A stretch of DNA of 64,000 nt from Phytohabitans suffuscus (GCF_011764565.1 NZ_AP022871.1:4588320-4652319), one strand, 5' to 3'. Shown: positions 25,034 through 34,894, counted from the stretch's first letter. The notes: a model not told the origin generated them from the sequence alone. Made by a program: numbers and translations.

Positions 25034-25927
25034 GGCTTGGTCGAGCCAGGATGCGTGGGCTGGGGTGTAGTGCGGCTGGAACCGGGGGTGCTCGCGGAGC
25101 CACTTCCTGGTCGCTTTTGAGGTGTGCGACGAGCCGTTGTCCAGCACGAGGTGGATGGTCAGTTTCGGGTCGATGTGGGCGTCGAGCATGGTCAGGAAGG
25201 CGATGAAGGTGGCCGAGTCGTTGCGGGTGATCTGTTCGGTGACGACCTGGCCGGTGTGCACGTCGAGGGCTGCGATGATCGAGACGGTGCCGTGGCGGAC
25301 GTACTCGAACTCGCGGCGGGCGATCCGCCCGGGCCGGGCTGGCTGGTCGGGGTGTTTGCGGCTACGGGCGGCGATAGCGGTCTTCTCATCGACACACACC
25401 ACCATCGAATCGGCGGGCGGGTGCAGGTACAGGTCGCACACATCTGCGGCCTTGCGGTAGAAGTCCGGGTCAGCGCGGCGGGTCAGCCAGCCGCGGACCC
25501 GGTGGGGCTTGAGGTCCAGGTCGGCCAGGATCCGCCCGATCTGGCAGGCGGAGATCCCATCGGCGTGCAGGTGCTCGGCCAGCAGCCGATGCGACCACAC
25601 GCTGTCCGCTTCGGGCAGTTCGTTGGTGACGGTGGCCACGATCCGCAGGTGCGTGTCCGGGCCGTAGATCGCAGGGCGGCCGGTGCGTGGCCGGTCGCTC
25701 AGGCCGGCCATGCCGTGCTCGGCATACCGGTTGCGCCAGGTCCGCACCGTGTTCTGCTTGACCTGCAGGTCCCGGGCGATCGCGGCGTTGGCGACGCCGT
25801 CAGCTGCGGCCAGGACGATGCGGGCCCGTTGGACCTCGCGCAGCGGCGCGGTCCGTGACCGGGCCAAGGCTTCCAGCCGACCACGGTGCTCAGGTTCGAT
25901 GACCACGGTCCGCGCGCGCGGTGACAC
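25034..25927 (-). pseudogene. IS630-family transposase, 3' end lost
   Basis: Residues 1-~298 read as an IS630/Tc1-type DDE transposase: helix-turn-helix ARDLQVKQNTVRTWRNRYAE, first catalytic Asp in VVCVDEKTAIAA, second in HLVLDNGSSHTSK, and the terminal HASWLDQ block, after which the family should continue with ~45 more residues. Instead the sequence becomes the intron-like fragment. The third acidic residue is therefore lost. GTG start 25927. Confidence 0.8.
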
Positions 25928-26036
25928 AGCGGTGTCCTCTCCGCGTGACCGCGAACGGGCGGCAACCAGTCACGCGAACAGGATCTGTATCAATGCCGGC
26001 GAGTGGACGCGGTGCGACACACCGTCGTCGGGCACG

Positions 26037-26375
26037 ATGACGCCCATGGCCAAAGTGCCCCACACCGTCAAGACCGCGCTGGGTGACCGCCTGCAAGCGC
26101 ACCGGGCAACCCGGTGGCCCCAACTGACCGATCTCCTCCTCCGGTTCCGTGGCGACTACGCCTACATCGATGCGGACGAGGACGGTGATACCTGGCCGCT
26201 GTGCCGGCTGCGTTACACCGGCAACGTCGATCAGTGGGGCTTCGCCATCCACCTGGCCAGCCGCGACGGCTACGAAGACTCGTTCCTGCCCAACGGCCAA
26301 CCCACCGGCACCCCCGAACAAGCCATCGACTGCGCCTGCGGCCTCTACCTCACCGACCCCACCGCCCGGTCCTAA
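26037..26375 (+). CDS. Hypothetical protein of the type found beside transposase genes
   Basis: A protein of 112 aa: VPHTVKTALGDRLQAHRATR, LTDLLLRFRGDYAYIDADED, LCRLRYTGNVDQWGFAIHLA and IDCACGLYLTDPTA. I know near-identical short proteins from streptomycete-type genomes, where they lie next to insertion sequences; the function is unknown. ATG 26037 or 26046 are both possible. It lies between the IS630 remnant and the IS5 element. Confidence 0.65.
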   Translation: MTPMAKVPHTVKTALGDRLQAHRATRWPQLTDLLLRFRGDYAYIDADEDGDTWPLCRLRYTGNVDQWGFAIHLASRDGYEDSFLPNGQPTGTPEQAIDCACGLYLTDPTARS

Positions 26376-26450
26376 CCCCTCAAGAACTAACGCGGAGCTG
26401 CACTAGGGGCGTTGATTGGGAGCGACATGCTGACCAGACGCGAAGCCCTA

Positions 26451-27476
26451 GGGCGTGTATCAAAGTGGTTACAGCCATTCGTTGATGGCAGCGATGTGGA
26501 CGGTGGCTTCGTAGCGCACGGCGAGTTTGTCGAGTCGGGTCGCGACCGCGCGGTTGCGTTTGAGCCGGTTGATGCCGCACTCCACCGCGTGACGCTGCTT
26601 GTAAGTTTCGGGGTCGAATGCCGGTGGCCGGCCGCCCTTGGACCCCAGCTTGCGCCGGCTGGGTGTCCTGATCGGCTTTCGACGGGATGCACGCCTTGAT
26701 ACCACGTCGGCGCAGGTAGCAGCGGCTCCCCTTCGACGTGTACGCCTTGTCCGCCAGGACCCGGTCCGGGCGGGTGCGAGGCCGGCCACCACCCAGCCGT
26801 GGCACCCGGATACCGTCCAGCACCGCCACGAACTGCGGACTATCCCCGCGCTGCCCGGCGGTCAACACGATCGACAACGGCTTCTGCCCCTGCTCGCAGC
26901 CCAGGTGCAGCTTCGTGGTCAGCCCACCCCGCGAGCGGCCCAGCGCGTGATCGGCCGGCTCCGCACGCACCCCACCGGGCGATTCAGCCTGCAGATCCCC
27001 CTTTTCCGCGCCCCGGCGGCGTGCTGGTGCACCCGGGCGATGGTCGAGTCCACCGATACGCCCCAGGTAATCCGCCCCGCCGCGTCAGCAAGAGCCAGCA
27101 ACGCGGTGAGGATCCGCGCCCAGGTCCCGTCACGCTGCCAGCGACGGAACAACGCCGCCGCAGCCGCCCAGGAGCCGTAACAGGCCGGGACATCCCGCCA
27201 CGGTGCGCCAGCGCGGACCCGCCACCGGATCCCGTCAATGAACTGCCGTCTTGTCCAGGCCGGCGGCCGACCAGACCTACGCGCGGCGGGCAGCAACGGC
27301 TCCAACACCGCCCACTGAGCGTCGGTCAGGTCGTGCCGCCTCGTCACCGCTACAGTGGCCACGAGGTCTCCGTGCTGATGGTTCGCCCTGGTCGACAAAC
27401 CATCTACCGGAGACCTCGCCCCCCATCGAGCAACGACGCGCCGAACTTCATCACTGACCCACTTTGATACAGGCCC
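26451..27476 (-). mobile_element. IS5-family (IS427-like) insertion sequence, 1026 bp
   Basis: The ends GGGCGTGTATCAAAGTGG (26451) and, inverted, GGGCCTGTATCAAAGTGG (27476) are 18-bp near-perfect terminal inverted repeats. TA dinucleotides flank both sides (26449-26450, 27477-27478), the target duplication of IS427-type elements. The interior codes for a two-frame transposase on the minus strand. Removing the element rejoins an open frame MLTRREALAAVAELAG across the insertion point. Confidence 0.85.
26469..27398 (-). pseudogene. IS5-family transposase (orfA/orfB, plus an extra frameshift)
   Basis: orfA (from 27398) has RRHDLTDAQWAVLEPLLPAA and the first catalytic Asp in GVSVDSTIARVHQHAAGA. 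A CGGAAAAGGGGG sequence near 27000 fits a programmed -1 slip into orfB, which continues DHALGRSRGGLTTKLHLGCE and [20 protein letters not shown] with the second Asp. A second shift near 26680 moves to [20 protein letters not shown] with the catalytic Glu, ending at 26469. The first shift is probably functional; the second is either decay or a sequencing error. Confidence 0.75.
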
Positions 27477-27514
27477 TAGCGGCGGTGGCCGAGCTGGCCG
27501 GCATGGTCGGCTAG

Positions 27515-28270
27515 ATGTGCCACGACTCCGGCATGAGCGGACCAGCCCAGCGCTACCTCATCTACGGACTACAAGCCGCCCGCGAATCCACCGACCCCCG
27601 CGCACAGCTCCTCGCCGTCGGCATCCTCGCCGACATGGCACGCCAGATGCGATGGCTCGGCCAGCCAGACACCGCAGTGCGGATGCTTGACCTCGCACTC
27701 AACCAACTGCCCGTGGACCGCAGCTACTTCAACACCGTCCGAGCCATCCTGACCAGCCAGCGAGCGTGGGCGCTCGCCTACCACGGGCGTAAAAGTTTTC
27801 CTGAAGTGGAGAGCGCCCTACGCTTGTCGTTTGAACTACACGTACAGGCCGACAATGAAGATCGGCTCGGTATCGATTCCCTGCATTTGATGCACCTCCG
27901 TCCGTCGGATGACGTTGTAGAGGCCGAGCTTTCGGCGACCGCATCCTGTGCGTATCTTGTGCTTGCTCGCCGGGATCGCCATTTCGGGCGCAAGGCCGAG
28001 GAGGCCGCCCTCGTTCCGCTAAGGCGTCATGGAGCGAGCTTCGGTCGAGCGGACGTGCTCAGCCAAATTCGCTTGGCTAGCGTGCGGTTCATCGGCGACG
28101 AGCCCGAGCAGGCGTGCGACGACGGCGAAGGCGCACTTGCACTCCTATCCAATGTCACTTCAACGATGGTGAGGGCACGTATGCGTGACCTACTTGCGGA
28201 CAGCGAACCACACCGGGCGCTTCCCAGGGTCAACGATCTGCGGCGGGGGATCCAGGCAGCGTGGCAGTAG
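27515..28270 (+). CDS. TPR-like C-terminal part of an XRE-type regulator (5' part lost)
   Basis: The protein of ~251 aa is helical, with repeated A-x3-Y/W-x-A pairs (RYLIYGLQAARESTDPRAQL, YFNTVRAILTSQRAWALAYH) like the tetratricopeptide half of actinobacterial XRE-TPR regulators; the gene at 38533-39989 is a fuller example. The N-terminal DNA-binding half is absent. Upstream, the frame MLTRREALAAVAELAGMVG, split by the IS5 element, ends in TAG just before this ATG. Probably a degraded regulator of island 1; function unlikely to be intact. Confidence 0.55.
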   Translation: MCHDSGMSGPAQRYLIYGLQAARESTDPRAQLLAVGILADMARQMRWLGQPDTAVRMLDLALNQLPVDRSYFNTVRAILTSQRAWALAYHGRKSFPEVESALRLSFELHVQADNEDRLGIDSLHLMHLRPSDDVVEAELSATASCAYLVLARRDRHFGRKAEEAALVPLRRHGASFGRADVLSQIRLASVRFIGDEPEQACDDGEGALALLSNVTSTMVRARMRDLLADSEPHRALPRVNDLRRGIQAAWQ

Positions 28271-28344
28271 TCACGGTGGGTGCCCGCTCGGCTGCGTATA
28301 TCAGCACACCAAGCGAGGGCTCCCTCACCACGGGAGGTAGGGCG

Positions 28345-28947
28345 CTACTCGCGCTTGGCGCGGTGCCATTCTTCGGTAAGAATCGAGCAGAATCGCTGCT
28401 TTTGGCGGGAGCGAGGATCGCTCCAATGATTCCGCACCCTGGCCCACCATTCTTGGCCTACCTCACCGTCAAACATTGATCTCACCAACCCTCTTAGCTG
28501 GGATTCAGTGATTGCGCCAGTTTGCCATGTGGTGAGCCAGTAACCAACCATAAGATTGATATAGACCTCCTCCCGGGCATTCGGCACGGCTGCGGTGGCA
28601 GGATCCACTGCCCGCAAGAGATCGTGATGCTCAATTGCCAGGCTGACGATGTCGAAATGCATATGCCGCTCGTAGGTGACTCGGTCAATAAGCGCCTGTC
28701 GATGTTGAAGTATTAAGGAGGCGGTAATGCCGCAGAGTGCCAAGCCTGATAAAATCGCGGAAATGCCGCCGTATGCTGTACCGACATTCGCGTAGTATGT
28801 CCAATCGCTGCGTGGATCGTTGGCGGCACCCAATATACTCGGCGACATTACGATCAGGAGGATTGAAGTTGTGATCGCAACGCAGGAAATGATGTAGAGA
28901 ACTGTCTGGCGTCGCGACAGATTGTGCCTCTTCGGGTGGTTTTCCAC
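28345..28947 (-). CDS. DUF6082-like membrane protein
   Basis: The protein of 200 aa has two N-terminal transmembrane helices (TVLYIISCVAITTSILLIVM and GGISAILSGLALCGITASLI), then a helical cytosolic region with HFDIVSLAIEHHDLLRAVDP, EVYINLMVGYWLTTWQTGAI and EWWARVRNHW, the pattern of DUF6082 proteins common in actinobacteria. The function is unknown. Base composition is distinctly less GC-rich than the core, indicating horizontal origin. No operon partner. Confidence 0.7.
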   Translation of the reverse strand: MENHPKRHNLSRRQTVLYIISCVAITTSILLIVMSPSILGAANDPRSDWTYYANVGTAYGGISAILSGLALCGITASLILQHRQALIDRVTYERHMHFDIVSLAIEHHDLLRAVDPATAAVPNAREEVYINLMVGYWLTTWQTGAITESQLRGLVRSMFDGEVGQEWWARVRNHWSDPRSRQKQRFCSILTEEWHRAKRE

Positions 28948-29519
28948 GGGGCTCCTCGATCACTTTGGCCACGCCTCATTGTCGATGATAGATGACGGTC
29001 CAACTTCCGGTGGTTGCGCTGAAGATTCGCTTGACGGATCTTGGAGTTGGCTGGGTCAGGCATCGCCTCGCTGCGATGACACTGCAAGATTCCAGTTACT
29101 GGCTCCCTCAAGTCGATCAAGACCTATCTATATCTACGTGAATCTGGGTGCGGTGCCACGTAGCTTGATTTGATCAAGGCTGTAAACTGCCCGTTCTTCG
29201 AGACGGCGGGGGGCGACACTGAACAGACGAGCTTCTTGGGGGCTCGCAGGATTCCGTGTGGGCGCGAGGGTGGCTCAAGGTGGACCGACATTCATGATCT
29301 GCTTAAGCTACGTGGCATTAGGTCTGGCGCTGCGTCTTGGCGGCGGGCGGTCAGCGCTCCGTGTGACTCCGGAGTGATCGCCGGCCAACCACCACGTCTC
29401 GGCGACGTTAGTCGAGATTGCAGGATGCAAGTTGCGGTGGTGGAGTTGATCGACAATCTACATAGGCTGGGTTGTGGTGAGTGCCGCCCACTTCTGGCAG
29501 GATCCAAAGTGGAGGGAAA
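28948..29519. other. AT-richer spacer with TIR element copy C
   Basis: No convincing gene. It contains the 168-bp element at 29152-29319 and the promoter region of the PadR gene. Confidence 0.5.
29152..29319 (+). repeat. TIR element, copy C (168 bp)
   Basis: Terminal inverted repeats GTGCCACGTAGCTTGATT-TGATCA and ATGCCACGTAGCTTAAGC-AGATCA (other strand) match at ~80%. The interior begins TTGATCAAGGCTGTAAACTG like copies A and B near 8.1-8.9 kb. The family is thus present in both core and island DNA. Confidence 0.65.
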
Positions 29520-29876
29520 ATGCCACATAATCCTGGCCGACTAGTTTTGACGCTAACCATGGCGAAGGTTCTCCGCCCCTTCCTGGAGGAGCCCTGCGCG
29601 CCACGCTATGGAGCGGAATTGATAAAGAAGACAGGTATCCCGTCCGGCACCATGTATCCGTTGTTAAAACAACTTCGGCGGGCTGGATACGTCGAGAGTT
29701 GGAAGGAGGATGTCGACGCCTCGGATGCTAAGCGTCCAGTTCGCACAATGTATTTGATTACTGCTTTAGGAAGGCGAGAGGCGCATCAGCAGCTAACAGA
29801 GTTGTTTGCTCAGATATTGCCCCGCCCGAATCCTCCGACCGTAACAGATCCGGGAGGGATCTTAGGTGGTGCATAG
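29520..29876 (+). CDS. PadR-family transcriptional regulator
   Basis: A protein of 118 aa with a winged helix: MAKVLRPFLEEPCAPRYGAE, LIKKTGIPSGTMYPLLKQLR and the wing AGYVESWKEDVD..RPVRTMYLITALG. The LEEP...YG.EL...SGT.YP.L.RL pattern is characteristic of PadR. It probably represses its own operon with the overlapping next gene. ATG 29520 follows GTGGAGGGAAA. The low GC matches the neighbouring island genes. Confidence 0.85.
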   Translation: MPHNPGRLVLTLTMAKVLRPFLEEPCAPRYGAELIKKTGIPSGTMYPLLKQLRRAGYVESWKEDVDASDAKRPVRTMYLITALGRREAHQQLTELFAQILPRPNPPTVTDPGGILGGA

Positions 29877-30390
29877 GCTGAGCTTCAATGATCTTCTTCG
29901 GGGTATCCTAATGGGTGCGTACTACCGGATCCCTGAAGAGGAGCGCGAGTATCTTTTAGAAGAATGGCTTGCCGAGCTTCCCTACTTATCGAACTGGAGA
30001 GATAAACTTTCATTCTGTCTCGGAATCAGACTCAATGCCAAAAGAATTGCACGCGAACTTGTTAGAGAGTTTCATGACCAACCAAAGCTTGTAAAGAGTC
30101 GGTCTTTGTCGATGTTGGTGACAATGCTTCGCTTCGTTGGACTGGCCGCTCAGGACATGAGGCTGGCGGTCAACGCGGCTCGGCTTGCGCTAGGAGCCGA
30201 GTATTTTGTCCACCCGATGGGCAAGGTGCATCGAGGAAATCGATTCTTGGGTCGGCGGTGGCGTAGGCGGGTATGGTCGTCAACTTTTCGGAGCATGATC
30301 CCGGGCTGGATTTTGCAGTTGGTGAAGAAGTCGGTTCTAGTCATTCGGCGACTCCTTGGTCCCACCGGGTCAACGTTGGCTTCTGAGTGA
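29866..30390 (+). CDS. PadR-linked hypothetical protein
   Basis: The protein of 174 aa overlaps the PadR gene by 11 bp and begins with GTG. The first part, GAYYRIPEEEREYLLEEWLA then ELPYLSNWRDKLSFCLGIRL, resembles N-terminal segments of small membrane-associated proteins linked to PadR genes; RFVGLAAQDMRLAVNAARLA and IPGWILQLVKKSVLVIRRLL are amphipathic or weakly hydrophobic, and the C-terminus is strongly basic. No recognised catalytic domain. The overlap shows it is the PadR operon partner. Confidence 0.65.
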   Translation: MVHRLSFNDLLRGILMGAYYRIPEEEREYLLEEWLAELPYLSNWRDKLSFCLGIRLNAKRIARELVREFHDQPKLVKSRSLSMLVTMLRFVGLAAQDMRLAVNAARLALGAEYFVHPMGKVHRGNRFLGRRWRRRVWSSTFRSMIPGWILQLVKKSVLVIRRLLGPTGSTLASE

Positions 30391-31452
30391 TTTGTAGTAT
30401 CGACGGTGCGACAAGAGAACGATGGCTGGCGGTCAGATGGGCTTCCAGCCTGGCGGCATTGAGAGCGAGTTTCTTGGACCGCTGCCGCGCTGTGGATGAC
30501 CTCCCAAGGGCGTGATGAGTTTTGAGCGGTTGTTCCAGGCTACTGGCTGGGAGATTTCGTTGCGAGGGCGGCGCTGTGGGCTGTGGCCGTCGAATCGCAG
30601 GATGCCTCCAGAATCGACATAGCTCGAACGAGAATCTACATAGAGTTCCTGCCGTGTGCGGACAGTGGAACGCTGTTACCTTACTTGAGGGCAGCGTCCC
30701 TAGCGAACGAAGCTTGTCTTGGGATTAGCTCATAGGCCCGAGTTCGTTTTTGTCCGTCCATTGTGTAGAGAGTCTGTGGCCAATGCTTACGTCTGAGTGG
30801 AAGGTGAGTTCGCGGAGTGTTGAGAATGGCATGTGCGTGCAGGTAAGGTTGGCACGTGGTTTCGTAGAGGTTCGGGATAGCAAGAGTTCTGGCAACGAGA
30901 CACTCCAGTTTGGCAAGATTTCCTGGAAGATCTTCTTGAATGGCCTCAAGAAGTAAAGATCGTACTGTGGTGCCAGATCGCATTACTGGCCATGGTGGAA
31001 TTCTTTGATTGGGGTCGACGGTCGTACGGTCCTGCCTTTGTATCGAGAGTGATCTCTGGTGCTGATTGCTTCGGCCGGCATCGGGGCCTGCCGATTTCGG
31101 CTTGCTTTAGATGACCAAACGTGCCGCTCGTGTGGCAGTCGATGAAGCGAATTAGGACGACTTCAGTCGACCGTAGATCGCCTTAGCACCATGACGTACG
31201 GCGCCGGCTGAATGTGGCGGTGCGTGATCGCCGGAAAGAGTCGTTATTCAACGCGCCTGGAGCGGTGGCGGATGGAAGCGAAGGCATCCACTGTGCTCTC
31301 GTCGCAGGGCGGTTGCGTGTTCGACAGGCAACGGTTGAGCTGTGGCGTTCGGGGTGATTGACCTCTGTGGAGGGTGCGTAGGGCGGGTGAGATCGCCTGG
31401 GTGATCATGGAGTTCTCTACGCTCCCAGACACCTTTGAGGACCTCACCCGCG
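30391..31452. other. AT-richer stretch without recognisable gene
   Basis: About 1.06 kb. Short open frames exist on both strands, but none has the codon bias or motifs of a gene. It is probably decayed island DNA. Confidence 0.5.
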
Positions 31453-32667
31453 ATGTCAGCATGCCCGATCTCGGTACTGTCCGCAGTCAGCACCCCCACC
31501 GACACAGCCCCGCTCGCTATGACCGAGGGTGAACAAGCCGGGCTGCGGCACGCGTTGTCGGCCGTCCCGGATCCCCGTTCGCGGCGCGGTGTGCGCTACC
31601 CGCTTACCGGCCTACTCACCGTCGGTATGCGCCGTCATGGCTGGGGCGTCGTCGTTCTCCGCGATCGCGGACTGGCTGCACGATCTAGACGATATCGCCC
31701 GGGCCAGGCTCGGGTTCATCCGCGTCGTGCCCGCCACGACCACGATGTGGCGGCTGCTGACCCGCCTCGATGCCGACCTGCTCGCCACCGTCCTGGCCGG
31801 CTGGCTACGAACCCGCACCGCGCCAGCCGTACCCCGGCCACGGCGGTACCGCCAAGTGATCGCGATCGACGGCAAGACCCTGCGGGGCGCCCGCCGCGGC
31901 GACGGCAGCCAGATACATCTACTGTCCGCGCTGGACACCAGCACCGGAATCGTGCTTGCCCAAATCACCATCGCCACGAAATCCAATGAAATCCCCGCGT
32001 TCGCGCCGCTGCTCGACAAGATCGAATCTGTGCTGGGCAGCCTGAGCGACATCCTCTTCGTCGCCGACGCCCTGCACACCCAAACCAATCACGCCACCGA
32101 GATCGCCGCCCCTGGCGCCTACCTGCTCATCCCGGTCAAAGGCAACCAGCCCACCCTGTTCGCCCAGCTCAAAGACCTGCCCTGGGCGCAGATCCCGATC
32201 GGCGACCAGCGCCGCGACCGCGGCCACGGCCGCCGGGAAACCCGCACCGTCAAAGCGGTCACCCTCACCACCCCCGGCGGCATCGCGTTCCCACACGCCC
32301 AGCAAGCCGTCCGGATCACCCGTACCCGCACGATCACCACCAGCGGCAAGACCAGCCACGAAACCGCCTACCTCACCATTTCCCTACCCGCCGCCAACGC
32401 GCACCCCACCGATCTACAAGACTGGGCCCGCCGCGAGTGGCTCATCGAAACCTCGTCCACCACGTCCGCGATGTGACCTTCCGTGAAGACCTCCATCAAG
32501 CCCGGACCGGCAACGGACCCGCCGTAATCGCCACCCTGCGTAACACCGCAATCGGATACCACCGCACCAACGGCAACACCAACATCGCCCGTGCAACCCG
32601 ACGCGCCAACCGCCGCCCCCACGACCTCATCACCGCCGTGACCAGCAGCAATCCCAGAACGCAATAA
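31453..32667 (+). pseudogene. ISAs1-family transposase, broken by two frameshifts
   Basis: Three frames give the family in order: LRHALSAVPDPRSRRGVRYP (start ATG 31453); after a shift near 31620, CAVMAGASSFSAIADWLHDL, VIAIDGKTLRGARRGDGSQ with the first catalytic Asp, and LFVADALHTQTNHATEI; after another near 32450, VHHVRDVTFREDLHQARTGN and NTNIARATRRANRRPHDLIT to the end. The 3' end lies against the C-terminus of the tyrosine integrase, which it truncates. Confidence 0.85.
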
Positions 32668-32675
32668 CCCCTGGC

Positions 32676-33973
32676 TCTCGTCGGCGTCGGGAGGGTGTGG
32701 AGGTACTTCTCGGTTGTGGAGATCTTGGCGTGGCCGAGGCGTTCCTTGACGCGTTGGAGATCGGCGCCGCCGGCGAGCAGCCACGAGGCGTGGGCGTGCC
32801 GGAGGTCTTGTACCCGGATGCGCTGGCCGAGTTTGGCCGACTCGCATGCGGGCGTCCAGACGTTGATGCGGAACCAGTCCCGCGGGATGTGGCCGTCCGT
32901 GTTGACGGGGCGGCGGCGGGATCTGCGCGGCTTGTCCCGCCCGGCTGACCGTCGCTGCTCGCGGTAGATCGCGAACGCGTCCTTGCAGTGCCGGCAACGA
33001 CATCTGCCGGCGTTGTAGGCGCTGAGTGTGCCGTGCCTGTCCTGGCGCCCGGTGGCGTTCGGCTCCGTCAGTCCCAAGCTGTCGGGATCAGGGACGACCC
33101 GAACCTCCGGCTGGGGAGCCGGCTCCACGTCGTGGGCGAAGAGCAGATCCATGTCGCCGAGACGCTCTGACTCGATGTGTTCCCGGAGCTTGACCGACAA
33201 CTGGGCGCTGACCTTCACGCGCCGCCACTCTTTGTCCTTCGGGTACTCCTTGACCAGGAAGCGCCCGCCGTCGGGTGGAACTTCGGGTCGACCTGGACTA
33301 CAGCGCGGCTGATCGTCAGCGTCCTGGTCGACGCGTCGAAGTCGATCGGACGCAGCTCGGTCAGCTCGCCCCACCGGAGCCCGGTCTCGATCTCCGTCTC
33401 GATGAGCAGTCGCGCGGCGGCCGTAGAAAGGTTGTCGTAGAGCTGGTCGAACTGCTCGGGCGTGATGATCTTCAGCGGCTTGGTCGGGACGGTCGGGGTC
33501 TTCACGCCCTTGCCGGGGTGGATGAAGATGACCTGGTCGTTGAACGCGGTCGTGAAGACGGCGCTCAGGATGTTCTTGACGTTCGCGAGCGTCTTGGGCT
33601 TCATGCCGTTCGCCTGTAGGTGGGTGACCCACTCGCGGACCTGGCTCGGACCGATCTCGATCATCCGCATCTGGCCGAACCACGGCAGGACATGCTTCTG
33701 GAGCTGGTAGGTGTAGCCCTCGCGGGTCGTCGCCTCAATGACGTGGTTGGGCAACCAGATCTCGGTGACGTACTGCGCGAAGCGCTGCCGCCCACGGCGC
33801 GGGTCGGTGAGGCGGCCCTCCGACTGGCGGACCTCGGCCGCGTGCCACTTCGCGTTCGCCTCCTTCTTGCTGGAGTACGTGCCCGCGGAGCGGAGGCGTC
33901 CTTGGAGATCGAGATAGCAGGCGGTGTAACGCGTCTTGCCATCCTTGCCGATGCGCGGCTTCACGTACCCCAT
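32676..33973 (-). pseudogene. Tyrosine recombinase/integrase of island 1, decayed
   Basis: From ATG 33973 (MGYVKPRIGKDGKTRYTACY): Arm-binding N-terminus, core-binding WVTHLQANGMKPKTLANVKN, then catalytic Arg in ETGLRWGELTELRP. A frame change near 33270 leads to FLVKEYPKDKEWRRVKVSAQ, the H-x-x-R box as VQDLRHAHASWLLAGG, and the tyrosine in RLGHAKISTTEKYLHT. A long insertion (~65 aa with CRCRHCKDAF, Cys-rich) separates the two halves. The C-terminus stops at LPDADES against the ISAs1 element. It is adjacent to attR at 34133, the usual place. Confidence 0.85.
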
Positions 33974-34132
33974 CGCGATCTCCGCCCGTGATCTTCTGTC
34001 CGCCATTTGTCCGTGAACGAAGCGTCAGTGGACGTCATCAGGAGAAACCAGACGGCATCAAAGAACGCTATCTAGCTGCACTTTATCAGCGGAAGAGATC
34101 CATATCTAGGGATGTACATGAACGTCAAACGC

Positions 34133-34177
34133 GGCTCATAACCCAGAGGTCGCAGGTTCAAATCCTGTCCCCGCTAC
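34133..34177 (+). repeat. attR of island 1 / junction with island 2
   Basis: An exact 45-bp copy of 22903-22947, followed here by CAGG (completing CCA) and the terminator at 34184, so the sequence to its right is the original 3' flank of a tRNA gene. No 5' half of tRNA precedes it. Confidence 0.9.
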
Positions 34178-34183
34178 CAGGAG

Positions 34184-34218
34184 AAATGGCCTCCCAGAGA
34201 TCATCTGGGAGGCCATTT
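34184..34218 (+). terminator. tRNA-gene terminator, now separated from its tRNA
   Basis: A perfect 15-bp stem (AAATGGCCTCCCAGA / TCTGGGAGGCCATTT), loop GATCA, followed by TTTTC: an intrinsic terminator 7 bp after the CCA. A relative with the same loop follows the third att copy at 44643. Confidence 0.85.
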
Positions 34219-34322
34219 TCTAACGGTCATCCTCTGCGCCCAGGATCAGGCCGGCGATGGTCTCGGCCGCCTCACAGTCGATGCCTGGAAGGGTCGGCAG
34301 GCCGGTCACGGCTGCGTCCCGC

Positions 34323-34541
34323 TCACTCGTCGCGGTGAGGGGCGCTGGTCTGGGCTTGCGCGGTGGCGTAGTCGACGCCAGCGGTAAACGCCTGGTGGTG
34401 GCTGATCACGCTTACCGCCACGCTCTCACATTGCTTCGGCGTCATCGCGATATCCAGCTTCTCGGCCTGGGCGGCGACCGCCCGGGCGCCGGCGGCCACG
34501 GCGGCTTGGAAGGCGTTGGAGTCGAACAGGATGGTTGTCAT
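34323..34541 (-). CDS. Small hypothetical protein, QCE paralogue 1
   Basis: A 72-aa protein, MTTILFDSNAFQAAVAAGAR then AEKLDIAMTPKQCESVAVSV. It is a clear paralogue of the next protein: both share M-x2-I-x-FD, A-V-x2-GA, A-x-K-x2-I-A-x-x-P-x-QCE and an A/F-x-A/G stretch. Cytosolic, helical, no known family. The small size and place downstream of two XRE/DUF5753 regulators recall the DUF397-type partners of such regulators, but the sequence is different. Confidence 0.6.
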   Translation of the reverse strand: MTTILFDSNAFQAAVAAGARAVAAQAEKLDIAMTPKQCESVAVSVISHHQAFTAGVDYATAQAQTSAPHRDE

Positions 34542-34630
34542 GCTTCCGTCTTCCTCTCGATCCGTGAGGTGAGTATTGGCGGGTGCCTGCCGCCCACCCG
34601 GGGCCGTGATCGGGGTGGGCGGCAGGCGAG

Positions 34631-34864
34631 TCATCCGCCGAGTCCCTGACGGGTGGGGCGGGCGGATGACGGGTCGTGGGTTCCGGTGGCGTGGGTCAGC
34701 CCGGCCAGGAAGGCGCGGTAGTCGCCGAACAGCAGTTCGGCCAGGTCTTCACACTGGGAGGGGTCGATGGCGATGGCGTGTTTGTCGGCGTAGGCGGCGA
34801 TCCGCTGCGCACCAACCGTGACCGCCGTCCGCGACGCTTCGGCATCGAACGGAATCATCTGCAT
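34631..34864 (-). CDS. Small hypothetical protein, QCE paralogue 2
   Basis: A 77-aa protein, MQMIPFDAEASRTAVTVGAQ then ADKHAIAIDPSQCEDLAELL. It is paralogous to the 72-aa product downstream (about 90 bp apart), so the pair arose by duplication. It starts 31 bp after the stop of the XRE/DUF5753 gene on the same strand and is probably in its operon. Function unknown. Confidence 0.6.
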   Translation of the reverse strand: MQMIPFDAEASRTAVTVGAQRIAAYADKHAIAIDPSQCEDLAELLFGDYRAFLAGLTHATGTHDPSSARPTRQGLGG

Positions 34865-34894
34865 GTACGTCTCCTGTCTGCTATCGGGTGTTGT

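Noticed and set aside
30681-30983. Possible 100-aa gene on the minus strand in the AT-rich spacer
   Set aside because: No motif, no ribosome-binding site, overlapping alternative frames of equal length.
34131-34180. Second tRNA-Met gene at the right end of island 1
   Set aside because: Only the 3' half from the anticodon loop onward is present; the upstream sequence cannot form a D-arm or acceptor strand.
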